Shown here one piece after another: positions 15,335-23,281 of a DNA stretch of 64,000 nucleotides. Below the pieces are notes generated by a model. The model was not told the DNA's origin and did not search any database. It worked only from the letters and a program-made list of their open reading frames with translations. Each line of letters begins with the position of its first letter. The first letter of the stretch is position 1. The position numbers and the translations under genes were made by a program. The DNA is from Pseudomonadota bacterium (GTDB lineage: Bacteria; Pseudomonadota; Gammaproteobacteria; Burkholderiales; Rhodocyclaceae). The stretch spans positions 62,001 through 126,000 of the forward strand of contig QQUN01000079.1 of NCBI GenBank assembly GCA_008501585.1. Direction: 5' to 3'.

Positions 15335-16075
15335 ATGACCCGCCCCCGCCTCCCCTGGCACGACCGCCCCGGCCTCGCCGGCGGCGTCGACACCGACGGC
15401 CGCCGGGCCGGCGAGTTGCTGCAACTGGGCTTCGGCAGTGTCGAATTCGGCACCGTCGCCGCCCACCCGCAAGCCCCCAATCCGCTCGCCCCGCTGGTCA
15501 CCCGCCTCGCCGCCCTGCCGCCACGCAGCCCCGGCAGCAGCGCCATCGGCGTCGGCATCGGCCTGACGCCCGGCGCCCCCGCCACCGCCGTGCCAGCGCA
15601 ATGGCTCGACGGCCTGCATGGCGCCTGGCAGGCGGCCGACTACCTCAGCTTCAACCTCAGCGCCCGCGCCCACCGCCCGCTGCTGGCGCCCGAACACCAC
15701 GCCATGCTGGCCATCACCCTGCGCGTCCTGGTACGCGAACGCGACCGCCTGCCCCGGCGCGTGGCGCTGGCCCTCAAACTGCCGCTCGGCGAGCACCCCG
15801 CCCCGCTCCCCGCCATCGCCGACGCCGCCGCCCACGCCGGCATCGACAGCCTCACCCTCGTCCTCGCCGACCCGCCCGCCAATCGCACCGACCAACTCAC
15901 CCGCCTCGCCACCCTCGCCCGCCACCTCCCCACCGGCCCCGCCCTCGTCGCCGTCGGCGGCATCCGCAACGCCCACGACGTGCACGCCGCCCTCGACGCC
16001 GGCGCCTCGGCCGTGCAGGTCCACCGCGCCTTCACCCAGCACGGCCCCGCCTGCCTGAACGATCTCAGCCCGTAG
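15335..16075 (+). CDS. Divergent dihydroorotate-dehydrogenase-like flavoprotein
   Basis: A 246-residue TIM-barrel protein related to class 2 PyrD. Recognisable blocks are LAGGVDTDG (residues 14-22; PyrD has AGLDKDG), LGFGSVEFGTVAAHPQ, and the phosphate-binding GGIRNAHDVHAALDAGASAVQVHRAF at the end. It is about 90 residues shorter than normal and lacks the N-terminal membrane helix. The segment equivalent to NISSPNTPG, which holds the catalytic serine, reads NLSARAHRP, so normal dihydroorotate oxidation is unlikely. FMN binding may persist. It lies 121 bases after the SerC-like gene on the same strand and is probably the last gene of the unit. Confidence 0.75.
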   Translation: MTRPRLPWHDRPGLAGGVDTDGRRAGELLQLGFGSVEFGTVAAHPQAPNPLAPLVTRLAALPPRSPGSSAIGVGIGLTPGAPATAVPAQWLDGLHGAWQAADYLSFNLSARAHRPLLAPEHHAMLAITLRVLVRERDRLPRRVALALKLPLGEHPAPLPAIADAAAHAGIDSLTLVLADPPANRTDQLTRLATLARHLPTGPALVAVGGIRNAHDVHAALDAGASAVQVHRAFTQHGPACLNDLSP

Positions 16076-16203
16076 GGCTGGATTCATCCGACCAGCGGCC
16101 CTGAAAAGGACGGTGAGCGTTCAATGCTTGGTCGATCTATGCCGAGCCGACTGATGTAACATTCCAAACGCATTAACCAGGACCACCAATCGAGCCTTCC
16201 GTC

Positions 16204-16599
16204 ATGGAATTCGTATTCTTGCTTTTCGTGCTTTTTCTCTTTGTGGGTGCCCCGCTGTTCATCATCTACGCTTGCTATCGTTCGGACCCCAACCGGCACG
16301 AGCAATTGCCGAATGAGGCCAGGAAAGATACGGCGGAGAACCCTGTTCCCCAGCGGATCGAGCAACCGAACCGAACAAGCACTGGCTTTTTCTTCATCTC
16401 GCTTCTGGCACTCTTGCTGAGCATTCGCGCTTGGGTATACCCGACCATGCCCCAACATCAGTCCGACCGAGCCCTTTCGCGCGCAGTGGATGCACTCCTC
16501 ATACCGCTCGTCGGGGAGTACACAAACGCGGTTATCTTGCTATTTGCTTCAGCGTTCTTCTGGGCGGTCGCCAGCAAACTTCGTTCGATCGGCAAATAG
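16204..16599 (+). CDS. Hypothetical membrane protein with two or three helices
   Basis: A 131-residue protein with a hydrophobic N-terminus (residues 3-23), a polar stretch rich in Glu, Asn and Arg (27-57), a second helix near 60-75 and a third near 105-122. I recognise no family. Its base composition is clearly lower in GC than all neighbours and codon use is less biased, which suggests recent acquisition. The ribosome site is weak. It lies between the pqq-like operon and the convergent hybE gene. The hydrophobic pattern favours this strand over overlapping frames, but expression is uncertain. Confidence 0.5.
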   Translation: MEFVFLLFVLFLFVGAPLFIIYACYRSDPNRHEQLPNEARKDTAENPVPQRIEQPNRTSTGFFFISLLALLLSIRAWVYPTMPQHQSDRALSRAVDALLIPLVGEYTNAVILLFASAFFWAVASKLRSIGK

Positions 16600-16615
16600 C
16601 TCCCGCCCGACGCCT

Positions 16616-17149
16616 CTACCGCCCTCGCGACAACCGCATGAACTCCCGTCGTCCTCGATCGACCGCCGCTTTCGGCGGCGACTCGGGGGGCTCTGGCTCG
16701 GTCAACGCAGTGCAGAGGGCATCAAGCACCACCGCTTCGGCGCTCGCCATGTCGGGCAGGCCGGAGACGCTGTTGACGAGGGGGAAGTACTGGAAGGCCT
16801 GAAGTGTGCCGTCGCTACTGTCGGCAATGAACGGCAGCATGCCGACGGGTAGTGCGACTGCGCTGCGAGTGCCGGCGGAGACGTCGGCCCACAGCGTGCC
16901 GCCGCCGGGCAGGAGCATGAGTTGCACGCACCAGGGGGTGACGAGGCCGCCGAGCCAGTCGCCGTCGATGCGCTCAAAGCGCAGCGCGCGCACCTGGAGG
17001 GCGTCGTTCACGAAGGGCAGGCCTTGCATGGCGGTGCGCCAGACGGTGTCGAAGTGGGCTTGCACGGCGTCCTGCGGCGAGGTGGCCCACGGCGCGGCGA
17101 CGACGGGCGGCGGCGGCGTCCAGGCCGGGATGCGCATGCGCGCGCTCAT
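16616..17149 (-). CDS. hybE: Hydrogenase-2 assembly chaperone HybE
   Basis: A 177-residue HybE-family protein with the core DGDWLGGLVTPWCVQLMLLPGGG near residue 65 and SVSGLPDMASAEAVVLDAL near residue 125. HybE binds the Tat signal of the small subunit HybO and delays export until maturation is complete. Its ATG overlaps the hybG stop by four bases. It is the last gene of hybOABCD-G-E. The family copy at 1-313 belongs to the other hydrogenase, so each enzyme has its own chaperone. The first 35 residues are proline-rich and variable. Confidence 0.92.
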   Translation of the reverse strand: MSARMRIPAWTPPPPVVAAPWATSPQDAVQAHFDTVWRTAMQGLPFVNDALQVRALRFERIDGDWLGGLVTPWCVQLMLLPGGGTLWADVSAGTRSAVALPVGMLPFIADSSDGTLQAFQYFPLVNSVSGLPDMASAEAVVLDALCTALTEPEPPESPPKAAVDRGRREFMRLSRGR

Positions 17150-17424
17150 GGACGGGAACCGATCAGGTCGGTGAAGTAGCGCTGCGGGTCGTAGTCGCCG
17201 TCGAGCGAGGCGGCGAGGGCTTCGAGGGCTTCTTCGATGAGGGCGAGCTGTTCGGCCTCGACCACGTCCTTGGCGAAGCCGAGCTGCACCAGCACCCAGG
17301 TGCCGACGGGCTGCGGGCCGACGAAGAGCATGTTGACCCGTTCGCGGCGCTCGCCGCGGGCGACGATGGCGATGTCACCACCCGCGTCGAGTTCGACCAC
17401 CTGCATGGGGATGGACAGGCACAT
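17146..17424 (-). CDS. hybG: HypC-family chaperone HybG
   Basis: A 92-residue HypC-family protein starting MCLSIPMQVVELDAGG, with the essential Cys2. It carries Fe(CN)2CO from HypD to the large subunit HybC. The ATG at 17424 shares its A with the hybD stop (TGATG), which decides the start over an upstream in-frame codon. The core VGPQPVGTWVLVQLGFAKDVVEAEQ differs from HupF, which fits specific pairing. Gene order D-G-E matches E. coli hyb except that hybF is missing. Confidence 0.92.
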   Translation of the reverse strand: MCLSIPMQVVELDAGGDIAIVARGERRERVNMLFVGPQPVGTWVLVQLGFAKDVVEAEQLALIEEALEALAASLDGDYDPQRYFTDLIGSRP

Positions 17425-17945
17425 CAGGCGGCCTCGGCGCAGCGGGGGGTGCAAGGCACGCCGGCGCTTTGCAGCGCGCTGACGATGGCGGCCTCGGCTT
17501 CGGGCAGCGCGGCAGCGACGGCCTCGGTAAGCGCCATGCCGGTATCGACGCTGACCGGCTGCACGCCGACCACCACCACCCTACCCGGCGCGCGGTCGGT
17601 GAAGTGCAGCGTGGCGAGCACGTCGGAGAGGCCCACCTGGTGTGGCGAGAGCTTGGTGCGAAAGAAAGCGGGCACGTCGTCGTCCTTGAGCACCACCACG
17701 CTGGCCGGCGGACGGCCGGTGCGCACGCAGTCGGCAATCACCAGCAGGTCGAGGTTTTCGAGGTCTTCGAGCATCTCCATGGCGCAGGTGCCGCCGTCGA
17801 GCACGGTCACCCACTCGGGCAGGCGGTAGCCGGCCTCGATGCGCTCGACGAGGCGCACGCCCACGCCTTCGTCCGAGAGGAGGATGTTGCCCACGCCGAG
17901 CAAGGCCACTCGGCGCGGGGCATCCGGGGAGGCGGCGGCGTCCAT
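17424..17945 (-). CDS. hybD: Hydrogenase-2 maturation protease HybD
   Basis: A 173-residue peptidase of family M52 with LLGVGNILLSDEGVGVR (first Glu ligand), VIADCVRTG (Asp ligand region) and the histidine in LSPHQVGLSDVL. It removes the C-terminal 15 residues of HybC after nickel insertion. It lies one base after hybC and is coupled to hybG by TGATG. Compared with HupD at 2192-2809 it is shorter by 32 residues and clearly a separate lineage. Confidence 0.94.
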   Translation of the reverse strand: MDAAASPDAPRRVALLGVGNILLSDEGVGVRLVERIEAGYRLPEWVTVLDGGTCAMEMLEDLENLDLLVIADCVRTGRPPASVVVLKDDDVPAFFRTKLSPHQVGLSDVLATLHFTDRAPGRVVVVGVQPVSVDTGMALTEAVAAALPEAEAAIVSALQSAGVPCTPRCAEAA

Positions 17946-17946
17946 G

Positions 17947-19659
17947 TCAGGCGGCCTTCACGGTGACCACTTCGGTGTGCTCGGTGTCGAGGATGTGCAC
18001 CGCGCAGGCCAGGCAGGGGTCGAAGGAATGGACCGTGCGCAGCACTTCGAGCGGCTGCTCGGGGTCGGCCACCGGGTTGTCGAGCAGGCAGGCCTCGTAG
18101 GCGCCCGGCGCATCGTGCTCGTTGCGCGGAGCGGCGTTCCAGGTGGTGGGCACCACGCACTGGTAGTTCTCGATCTTGCCGTCCTTGATGACCACCCAGT
18201 GCGAGAGCACGCCGCGCGGCGCTTCGTGAAAGCCCACGCCGCGCTGCTCGCCCTTGGGGAAGGTGGGCGGGTTGAAGGTGGTCAGGTCGCCCTTGCCCAT
18301 GTTGTCGATGAGGCGGTCCCACTGGGCGGCGAGTTCGTCCACCTGCACCGCGCAGGCCACGGCGCGCGCGGCATGGCGGCCAATGGTGGAGTGCATGGCG
18401 TCAAGCCCCACCTGGATGCCGGCGATGGACGAGACGCGCTCGAGCGTTTCCGTCGCGTAGCGGGTGGTGGGCTCATGGCCGGCGGCCAGACCGGCGAGCA
18501 CGCGGGCCAGCGGGCCGACCTGCATGGGCTTGCCATAGAAGGTGGGCGACTTGAGCCAGGAGTATTTGCCCTCGTCCTGGAAGTCGGTGTAGTTGGGGGT
18601 GGTTTCGCCCACGTAGGGGTGCAGGGTGGTGTCGTTGCCGCCCTTGTAGTCGTACCACGAGTGCTTGATCGCCTCGCTCACGCCGTCGAGGAAGTACTGA
18701 TCGTTGAAGGTGTTGATCGCCTTGAAGGTGGACAGGTCCCCGCCGGCGATATGGCCGCCCGGGATGGCGAATTTCTCGCCTTTGCCATCGAGCGGGATGT
18801 CGGGCACGCTCAGGTAGTCGGTAATGCCGCGGCCGACCTGCGTCCATTCGGGGTAGAAGGCGCCAATGGCGGCCACGTCCACCAGATAGACGTTCTTCAC
18901 GAAGTCATCGAGCTTGCCGATCCACTCCTTGACCGCGAGCAGGCGCTCCATGGTGAGCACCGACTGCGAGTCCAGCGCCAGCGGGTTGGCCACGCCGCCC
19001 ACCGCCACGTTCTGGATATGCGGCGACTTGGAGCCGAGCACCGACACGATCTTGCTCGCGTAGCGCTGCACTTCGAGCGCCTGCAAGTAGTGCGACACGG
19101 CCAGCAGATTCACCTCGGGCGAGAGCTTCATGGCCGGGTGGCCCCAGTAGCCGTTGGTGAAGATGCCGAGCTGGCCGGTGCCCACGAAGCCGGTGAGGCG
19201 CTCCTTGACCTTGGCGAACTCATGCTTCGAGTTGCCCGACCAGTTCGACAGGCTCTCGGCCAGGCTGCTGGTCTTGTTCGGGTCGGCCTTGAGCGCGCTG
19301 GTGACATCCACCCAGTCAAGCGCCGACAGGTGGTAGAAGTGCACGATGTGGTCGTGGATCGCGTGCGCCAGGATGATCAGGTTGCGGATGGCGTTGGCGT
19401 TGACCGGGATCTCCAGGTTCAGCGCGTTTTCCACCGCGCGCACCGAGGCGATGGCGTGCACCGTGGTGCACACCCCGCAGATGCGCTGGGTGATGGCCCA
19501 GGCGTCGCGCGGGTCGCGGCCGGTGAGGATGTTCTCCACGCCGCGCCACATCTGGCCCGAGGCCCAGGCCTTGGAGACGCGGCCGTCATTCACTTCCACG
19601 TCGACGCGAAGGTGGCCTTCGATGCGGGTGACGGGGTCGATGGTGATGCGTTGGCTCAT
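17947..19659 (-). CDS. hybC: [NiFe]-hydrogenase-2 large subunit HybC
   Basis: A 570-residue large subunit. Nickel ligands are in RICGVC (C61, C64) and DPCLACAVH (C549, C552). The 15-residue tail after H555 is cut by HybD. The start at 19659 gives [16 protein letters not shown]; the open frame further upstream overlaps hybB and is spurious. HybC with HybO oxidises hydrogen in the periplasm and, with HybA and HybB, reduces the quinone pool. E. coli Hyd-2 can also run in reverse. It lies between hybB and hybD with short gaps. Confidence 0.97.
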   Translation of the reverse strand: MSQRITIDPVTRIEGHLRVDVEVNDGRVSKAWASGQMWRGVENILTGRDPRDAWAITQRICGVCTTVHAIASVRAVENALNLEIPVNANAIRNLIILAHAIHDHIVHFYHLSALDWVDVTSALKADPNKTSSLAESLSNWSGNSKHEFAKVKERLTGFVGTGQLGIFTNGYWGHPAMKLSPEVNLLAVSHYLQALEVQRYASKIVSVLGSKSPHIQNVAVGGVANPLALDSQSVLTMERLLAVKEWIGKLDDFVKNVYLVDVAAIGAFYPEWTQVGRGITDYLSVPDIPLDGKGEKFAIPGGHIAGGDLSTFKAINTFNDQYFLDGVSEAIKHSWYDYKGGNDTTLHPYVGETTPNYTDFQDEGKYSWLKSPTFYGKPMQVGPLARVLAGLAAGHEPTTRYATETLERVSSIAGIQVGLDAMHSTIGRHAARAVACAVQVDELAAQWDRLIDNMGKGDLTTFNPPTFPKGEQRGVGFHEAPRGVLSHWVVIKDGKIENYQCVVPTTWNAAPRNEHDAPGAYEACLLDNPVADPEQPLEVLRTVHSFDPCLACAVHILDTEHTEVVTVKAA

Positions 19660-19672
19660 GACTGGGTTCTCC

Positions 19673-20839
19673 TCAATGGGCAGCGCCGTGCGCTGCGTCT
19701 TCGCGCGGCAGCACCGGGAAGCGGCGGGTGATGACGATGTAGGCAAGAATCTCGATGGCGAACATGCCGAAGGTGACCAGCATCTCGGGCACGGACGGGA
19801 AGTAGCTCCAGCCCTCGCCGGTGTCGTAGCCGACCAGGAAGGCATTGATCCGCAGCAGCACGCCGCCGAGCATCAGCAAGCCGCCGGCCACGAAGAGCCG
19901 GGCCGGGTTGCGCCGCGCGGCCTCGGACCGGAGCAGCACGAAGGGCGCCACGAAGCAGACCGTCTCGAGCCAGAACATGACGGCCTGCAGGCTGCCCTCG
20001 AAGGCGTAGCCCAGCGCGCCGCGCACGACGAGGTCGCCAAAGCGCAGCACCATGAACACGCCGAGCATGCCGAGCATGATCTTCGAGAGCGGCGTGAGCA
20101 GGTGCATCTCGATGCTGCGCCGGTAGCCGGCCGCTGCCAGGCAGGACTCGAACAGCACCACGGCGTAGCCGATGGTGATGGCCGAGATCAGGAAGATCAG
20201 CGGCAACACAATGGTCTGCCACAGCGGGTGGATCTGCGTACCGAAGACCACCAGCAGCGAGCCGAGCGAACTCTGGTGCATCATCGGCAGCACGGTGCCC
20301 AGCGCAATGAAGAAGAACATCGCCTTGTTCACCTTGCGTTTGGCGTTCTTCATGCCCCACTTCTCGAAGAAGGTCGGCGAGAACTCGATCCACATCACCA
20401 CGATGTAGAGCGAAATACACGCGGCCACCTCGAACATCACCGAGTTGGGCGAGGCGTAGCCCGGCGCGAGGATGTGCCAGAAGTTCCACCAGCGGCCGAG
20501 GTCGAACAGCACGCCCACACCGGCCAGCGTGTAGCCAAACAGACTGGCCAGCAGCGCCGGGCGCACCAGCGGGTGGTACTCGCCCTTGTTGAAGATGTAC
20601 ACCAGCATGGCCACCGAGAAGCCGCCGCAGGCAAAGGCCGAGCCGATCACCACATCGGCCACCACCCAGATGCCCCAGGGGTAGCCGTCATTCAGGTTGG
20701 TGACCGCCCCGAGGCCGTAGATGAAGCGCACCGCGAGGATGGCCAGTGCGGCCAGGATCAGCACGCCGAGCACGAAGGTGACCGGCGAGAGCAGCCGCCC
20801 GCCGACCGGTGCCGGCGCGGCGTGTGCGTGGTTAGTCAT
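19673..20839 (-). CDS. hybB: Hydrogenase-2 membrane subunit HybB (NrfD/PsrC family)
   Basis: A 388-residue integral membrane protein with about ten helices and no haem-ligand pattern, as in NrfD-type quinone-binding subunits. Conserved pieces include LNDGYPWGIWVVADVVIGSAFACGGF and WWNFWHILAPGYASPNSVMFEV, written here as landmarks near residues 50 and 116. It accepts electrons from HybA and reduces quinone, possibly coupled to proton movement. Its start overlaps the hybA stop by eight bases. The family and length are normal for HybB. Confidence 0.95.
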   Translation of the reverse strand: MTNHAHAAPAPVGGRLLSPVTFVLGVLILAALAILAVRFIYGLGAVTNLNDGYPWGIWVVADVVIGSAFACGGFSVAMLVYIFNKGEYHPLVRPALLASLFGYTLAGVGVLFDLGRWWNFWHILAPGYASPNSVMFEVAACISLYIVVMWIEFSPTFFEKWGMKNAKRKVNKAMFFFIALGTVLPMMHQSSLGSLLVVFGTQIHPLWQTIVLPLIFLISAITIGYAVVLFESCLAAAGYRRSIEMHLLTPLSKIMLGMLGVFMVLRFGDLVVRGALGYAFEGSLQAVMFWLETVCFVAPFVLLRSEAARRNPARLFVAGGLLMLGGVLLRINAFLVGYDTGEGWSYFPSVPEMLVTFGMFAIEILAYIVITRRFPVLPREDAAHGAAH

Positions 20840-21815
20840 GGTCGGCTCCTTCGTCGTCGTGCTTCACGTTGCGTTTGGCCACCCAGGTCATCGCGCCGAG
20901 TACCGCCAGCGGCAACACCAGGCCGCCGTACAGCGTGTGCTGCAGGGTTTCGGACTGCGAGGAGAAGGAACGCTCGGGCAGCGGCTTGTGGCCCAGCTTC
21001 TCGAAAGGCACCGCGGCCAGCTTGAGCATCTGCGTGCCGCCCACTTCCTTCTCGCCGTAGATGTGCGGCACATAGGCGGGCGCCGGGCCGTTCCACGACG
21101 GCTGGTCACCGGTGCTGAGGTTGCCGCGCGGCCAGGTGGTCTCGGTGCCGGGGGTGAGCGTCAGGCGGCGCTTTGCTTCGGCCTTGAGTTCGCTGACCTT
21201 GCCGTAGAGCGTGGCGCCGGTCGGGCACACCTCGGCGCAGGCGGCGTACTTGCCTTCGGGCATGCGGTGGCGGCACAGCTCGCACTTGCCGATCTTGCCG
21301 GTGGGCGAGTCGTAGTCGTACTTGGGAATGCCGAACGGGCAGGCCGCCACGCAGTAGCGGCAGCCGATGCAGGCGTCGGCGTCGTACTCGACGATGCCGG
21401 TCACCGGGTCCTTGGTCATGGCCGACACCGGGCAGGCCGACACGCAGCTCGGATCCACGCAGTGCAGGCAGGAACTCTTCATGAAGGCGTAGCCATCCTT
21501 CACCTGGTCCTTGTTCATGCCGCTGCCGTCGACATAGGCCTTGATCACATTGAAGGTACGGGCCGTGGTGTCGACCGGCACATCCCAGGCCGCCTCGATG
21601 GGGGTGGCGTAGTCGAGCGGCAGGCCGTTGGCCTCCTTGCACGCCGCCACACAGGCCTTGCAGCCAATGCACAGGGTCGAATCAAAGAGCAGGCCCACCG
21701 CATCGGGTGAGATCTCGGCATTGCCGCGCGCGCTGGCCTGGGGGCAGACGGTGGCCGTGGCCACCGTTGCGCTGCCGGCCAGGGCGCGCTTCAGGAAGTC
21801 GCGCCGGCTGGCCAT
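20832..21815 (-). CDS. hybA: Hydrogenase-2 ferredoxin subunit HybA
   Basis: A 327-residue periplasmic iron-sulfur protein. It has a twin-arginine signal (SRRDFLKRA, residues 3-11), four ferredoxin cysteine groups (CIGCKACVAACKE, CLHCVDPSCVSACP, CIGCRYCVAACP and CELC/CAEVCP) for four 4Fe-4S clusters, and a C-terminal membrane anchor (GGLVLPLAVLGAMTWV). It carries electrons from HybO to HybB. It begins one base after hybO. Open frame upstream of 21815 overlaps hybO and is discarded. Confidence 0.96.
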   Translation of the reverse strand: MASRRDFLKRALAGSATVATATVCPQASARGNAEISPDAVGLLFDSTLCIGCKACVAACKEANGLPLDYATPIEAAWDVPVDTTARTFNVIKAYVDGSGMNKDQVKDGYAFMKSSCLHCVDPSCVSACPVSAMTKDPVTGIVEYDADACIGCRYCVAACPFGIPKYDYDSPTGKIGKCELCRHRMPEGKYAACAEVCPTGATLYGKVSELKAEAKRRLTLTPGTETTWPRGNLSTGDQPSWNGPAPAYVPHIYGEKEVGGTQMLKLAAVPFEKLGHKPLPERSFSSQSETLQHTLYGGLVLPLAVLGAMTWVAKRNVKHDDEGADHD

Positions 21816-21816
21816 G

Positions 21817-22974
21817 TCACACCTCGCTCTTGTCGGTGTTGGCTTCGGCCTCGGCATGCTGCTTGCCGAGGTTGCGCGCCAGCATCGCACCGGCGCCCAG
21901 CGCCGCGCCGGCCACACCGGCGAGCACCGCGGCCGAACCCAGCGAAGCGCCCTGCCCCTGCGGCTCCTTGAGGCCCGGGTACATCGCCGGCGGCTCCACG
22001 TTCTTGACCTTGGCGAGCATGTGGATGGGCTTGGCAAAGCCCACGCCCTCCTCGGTGCAGCCGATACAGGGGTGGCCGCAGCCCACCGGCCAGGTGCCCG
22101 CGCCGGCATCGCCAAACAGCGCCGTCGGGCAGTTGGCGTAGGTCTCGGGCCCCTTGCAGCCGAGCTTGTACAGGCAGTAGCCCTTGCGGTGGCCGTCATC
22201 ACCGAACTGCAGGGCAAAGCGGCCGGCATCGAAGTGGGCGCGGCGCTCGCAGTTCTCGTGCACCAGGCGCGAGTAGGCAAACAGCGGCCGGTTGAGGTGA
22301 TCAACCGGCGGCAGGCTGCCGAAGGTCAGGTAGTGCACCACCGTGGCGAGGAAGTTGTAGGGGTTGGGCGGGCAGCCCGGGATGCTCACCACCGGCTTGT
22401 CGATGATCTTGTTCACCCCCACCGCGCCGGTCGGATTCGGATCGGTCGAGGGCATGCCACCCCAGGACGCACAGGAGCCGATGGCGATGATCGCGCCGGC
22501 GTGCTCGGCGCACTCGCGGGTCAACTCGATGGCGGTCTTGTTGCCCACCTTGCAGTACACCCCGCCATCGCGCGTGGGGATGGCCCCCTCGATGACCAGC
22601 AGGTACTTGCCCTTGTTGGCCTCCATCGCCGCATTGCGCGCGGCTTCCACCTGATGGCCGGCGGCGGCGAAGAGGGTCTCATGGTAGTCGAGCGAGATCA
22701 CATCGAGGATCAGCTTCTCGAGCGTCGGGTGCTCGGCCCGCAGCATGGACTCGGTACAGCCGGTGCATTCCTGGAAGTGCAGCCAGATCACCGAGGGGCG
22801 CTTGGCCGCCTCCATGGCCTGCTGCACGGCAGCCTCCGCGCCCTTGGGCAGGCCCAGCGTGGTCGCCAGCGTGGCGCAGAACTGCATGAAACTGCGCCGG
22901 CTCATTTCCAGGCGCTTCTCGATCGGGCGCGCGGTCACCTCGACGCGCTGCTGCTCAGTTGAACTGGAAACCAT
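21817..22974 (-). CDS. hybO: [NiFe]-hydrogenase-2 small subunit HybO, standard type
   Basis: A 385-residue small subunit with a twin-arginine signal (SRRSFMQF, residues 25-32) after an extended N-terminus, and a C-terminal hydrophobic anchor near residue 350. The proximal-cluster region is ECTGC (69-73) and SCASWGG (G173): the two extra cysteines of oxygen-tolerant enzymes are absent, so this is a normal 4Fe-4S, oxygen-sensitive type like E. coli Hyd-2. GGGGGAG precedes the ATG at 22974. The promoter region upstream carries a sigma-54 type element and an FNR-type box. Confidence 0.96.
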   Translation of the reverse strand: MVSSSTEQQRVEVTARPIEKRLEMSRRSFMQFCATLATTLGLPKGAEAAVQQAMEAAKRPSVIWLHFQECTGCTESMLRAEHPTLEKLILDVISLDYHETLFAAAGHQVEAARNAAMEANKGKYLLVIEGAIPTRDGGVYCKVGNKTAIELTRECAEHAGAIIAIGSCASWGGMPSTDPNPTGAVGVNKIIDKPVVSIPGCPPNPYNFLATVVHYLTFGSLPPVDHLNRPLFAYSRLVHENCERRAHFDAGRFALQFGDDGHRKGYCLYKLGCKGPETYANCPTALFGDAGAGTWPVGCGHPCIGCTEEGVGFAKPIHMLAKVKNVEPPAMYPGLKEPQGQGASLGSAAVLAGVAGAALGAGAMLARNLGKQHAEAEANTDKSEV

Positions 22975-23030
22975 GTCTCCCCCTGTACAAGATGCCGGCG
23001 CGACTGGGGCACCGTTAGGGACACCGCTTT

Positions 23031-23045
23031 CCAAGATCCATGCCA
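23031..23045 (-). promoter_or_regulatory. Sigma-54 type -24/-12 element before hybO
   Basis: On the minus strand the site reads TGGCATGGATCTTGG, with TGGCAT and TTGG at the proper spacing (consensus TGGCACG-N4-TTGC). The start would lie near 23020, about 45 bases before the hybO ATG. It is a weaker match than the hupD and hupS sites, but it occurs at the equivalent place. Confidence 0.45.
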
Positions 23046-23264
23046 CCCCGATCGGGCCGCATGAAGGCTCAGCATTTCAAGCACTTGCGCGCGCAGCACC
23101 AAATCCGGCACGGCCGCGCCCTAAACGAAGCGGCGCGCCAATGGAAAACAATGTTTCCACCCGCGCGCCGCACCGATACTTGATTTTTCTTGTCTTAAAT
23201 CAATTATTTACAAACATCACGCATCGGACTTAACACTCAGTCGACAACCCACTTTCCGCTTTTC

Positions 23265-23278
23265 TTGATGCACATCAA
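23265..23278. promoter_or_regulatory. Perfect FNR/ANR-type box upstream of hybO
   Basis: TTGATGCACATCAA matches TTGAT-N4-ATCAA exactly. It lies about 290 bases upstream of hybO and only three bases from the stop of the convergently placed exporter gene, so hybO is the only plausible target. An AT-rich stretch with another split TTGAT...ATCAA pair lies at about 23181-23206. The 306-base hybO upstream region otherwise holds only the sigma-54 candidate. Confidence 0.55.
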
Positions 23279-23281
23279 GAA

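Noticed and set aside
16084-16458. Minus-strand 124-residue frame opposite the small membrane protein
   Set aside because: The plus-strand frame has clear hydrophobic helices, whereas the minus frame shows no recognisable pattern.
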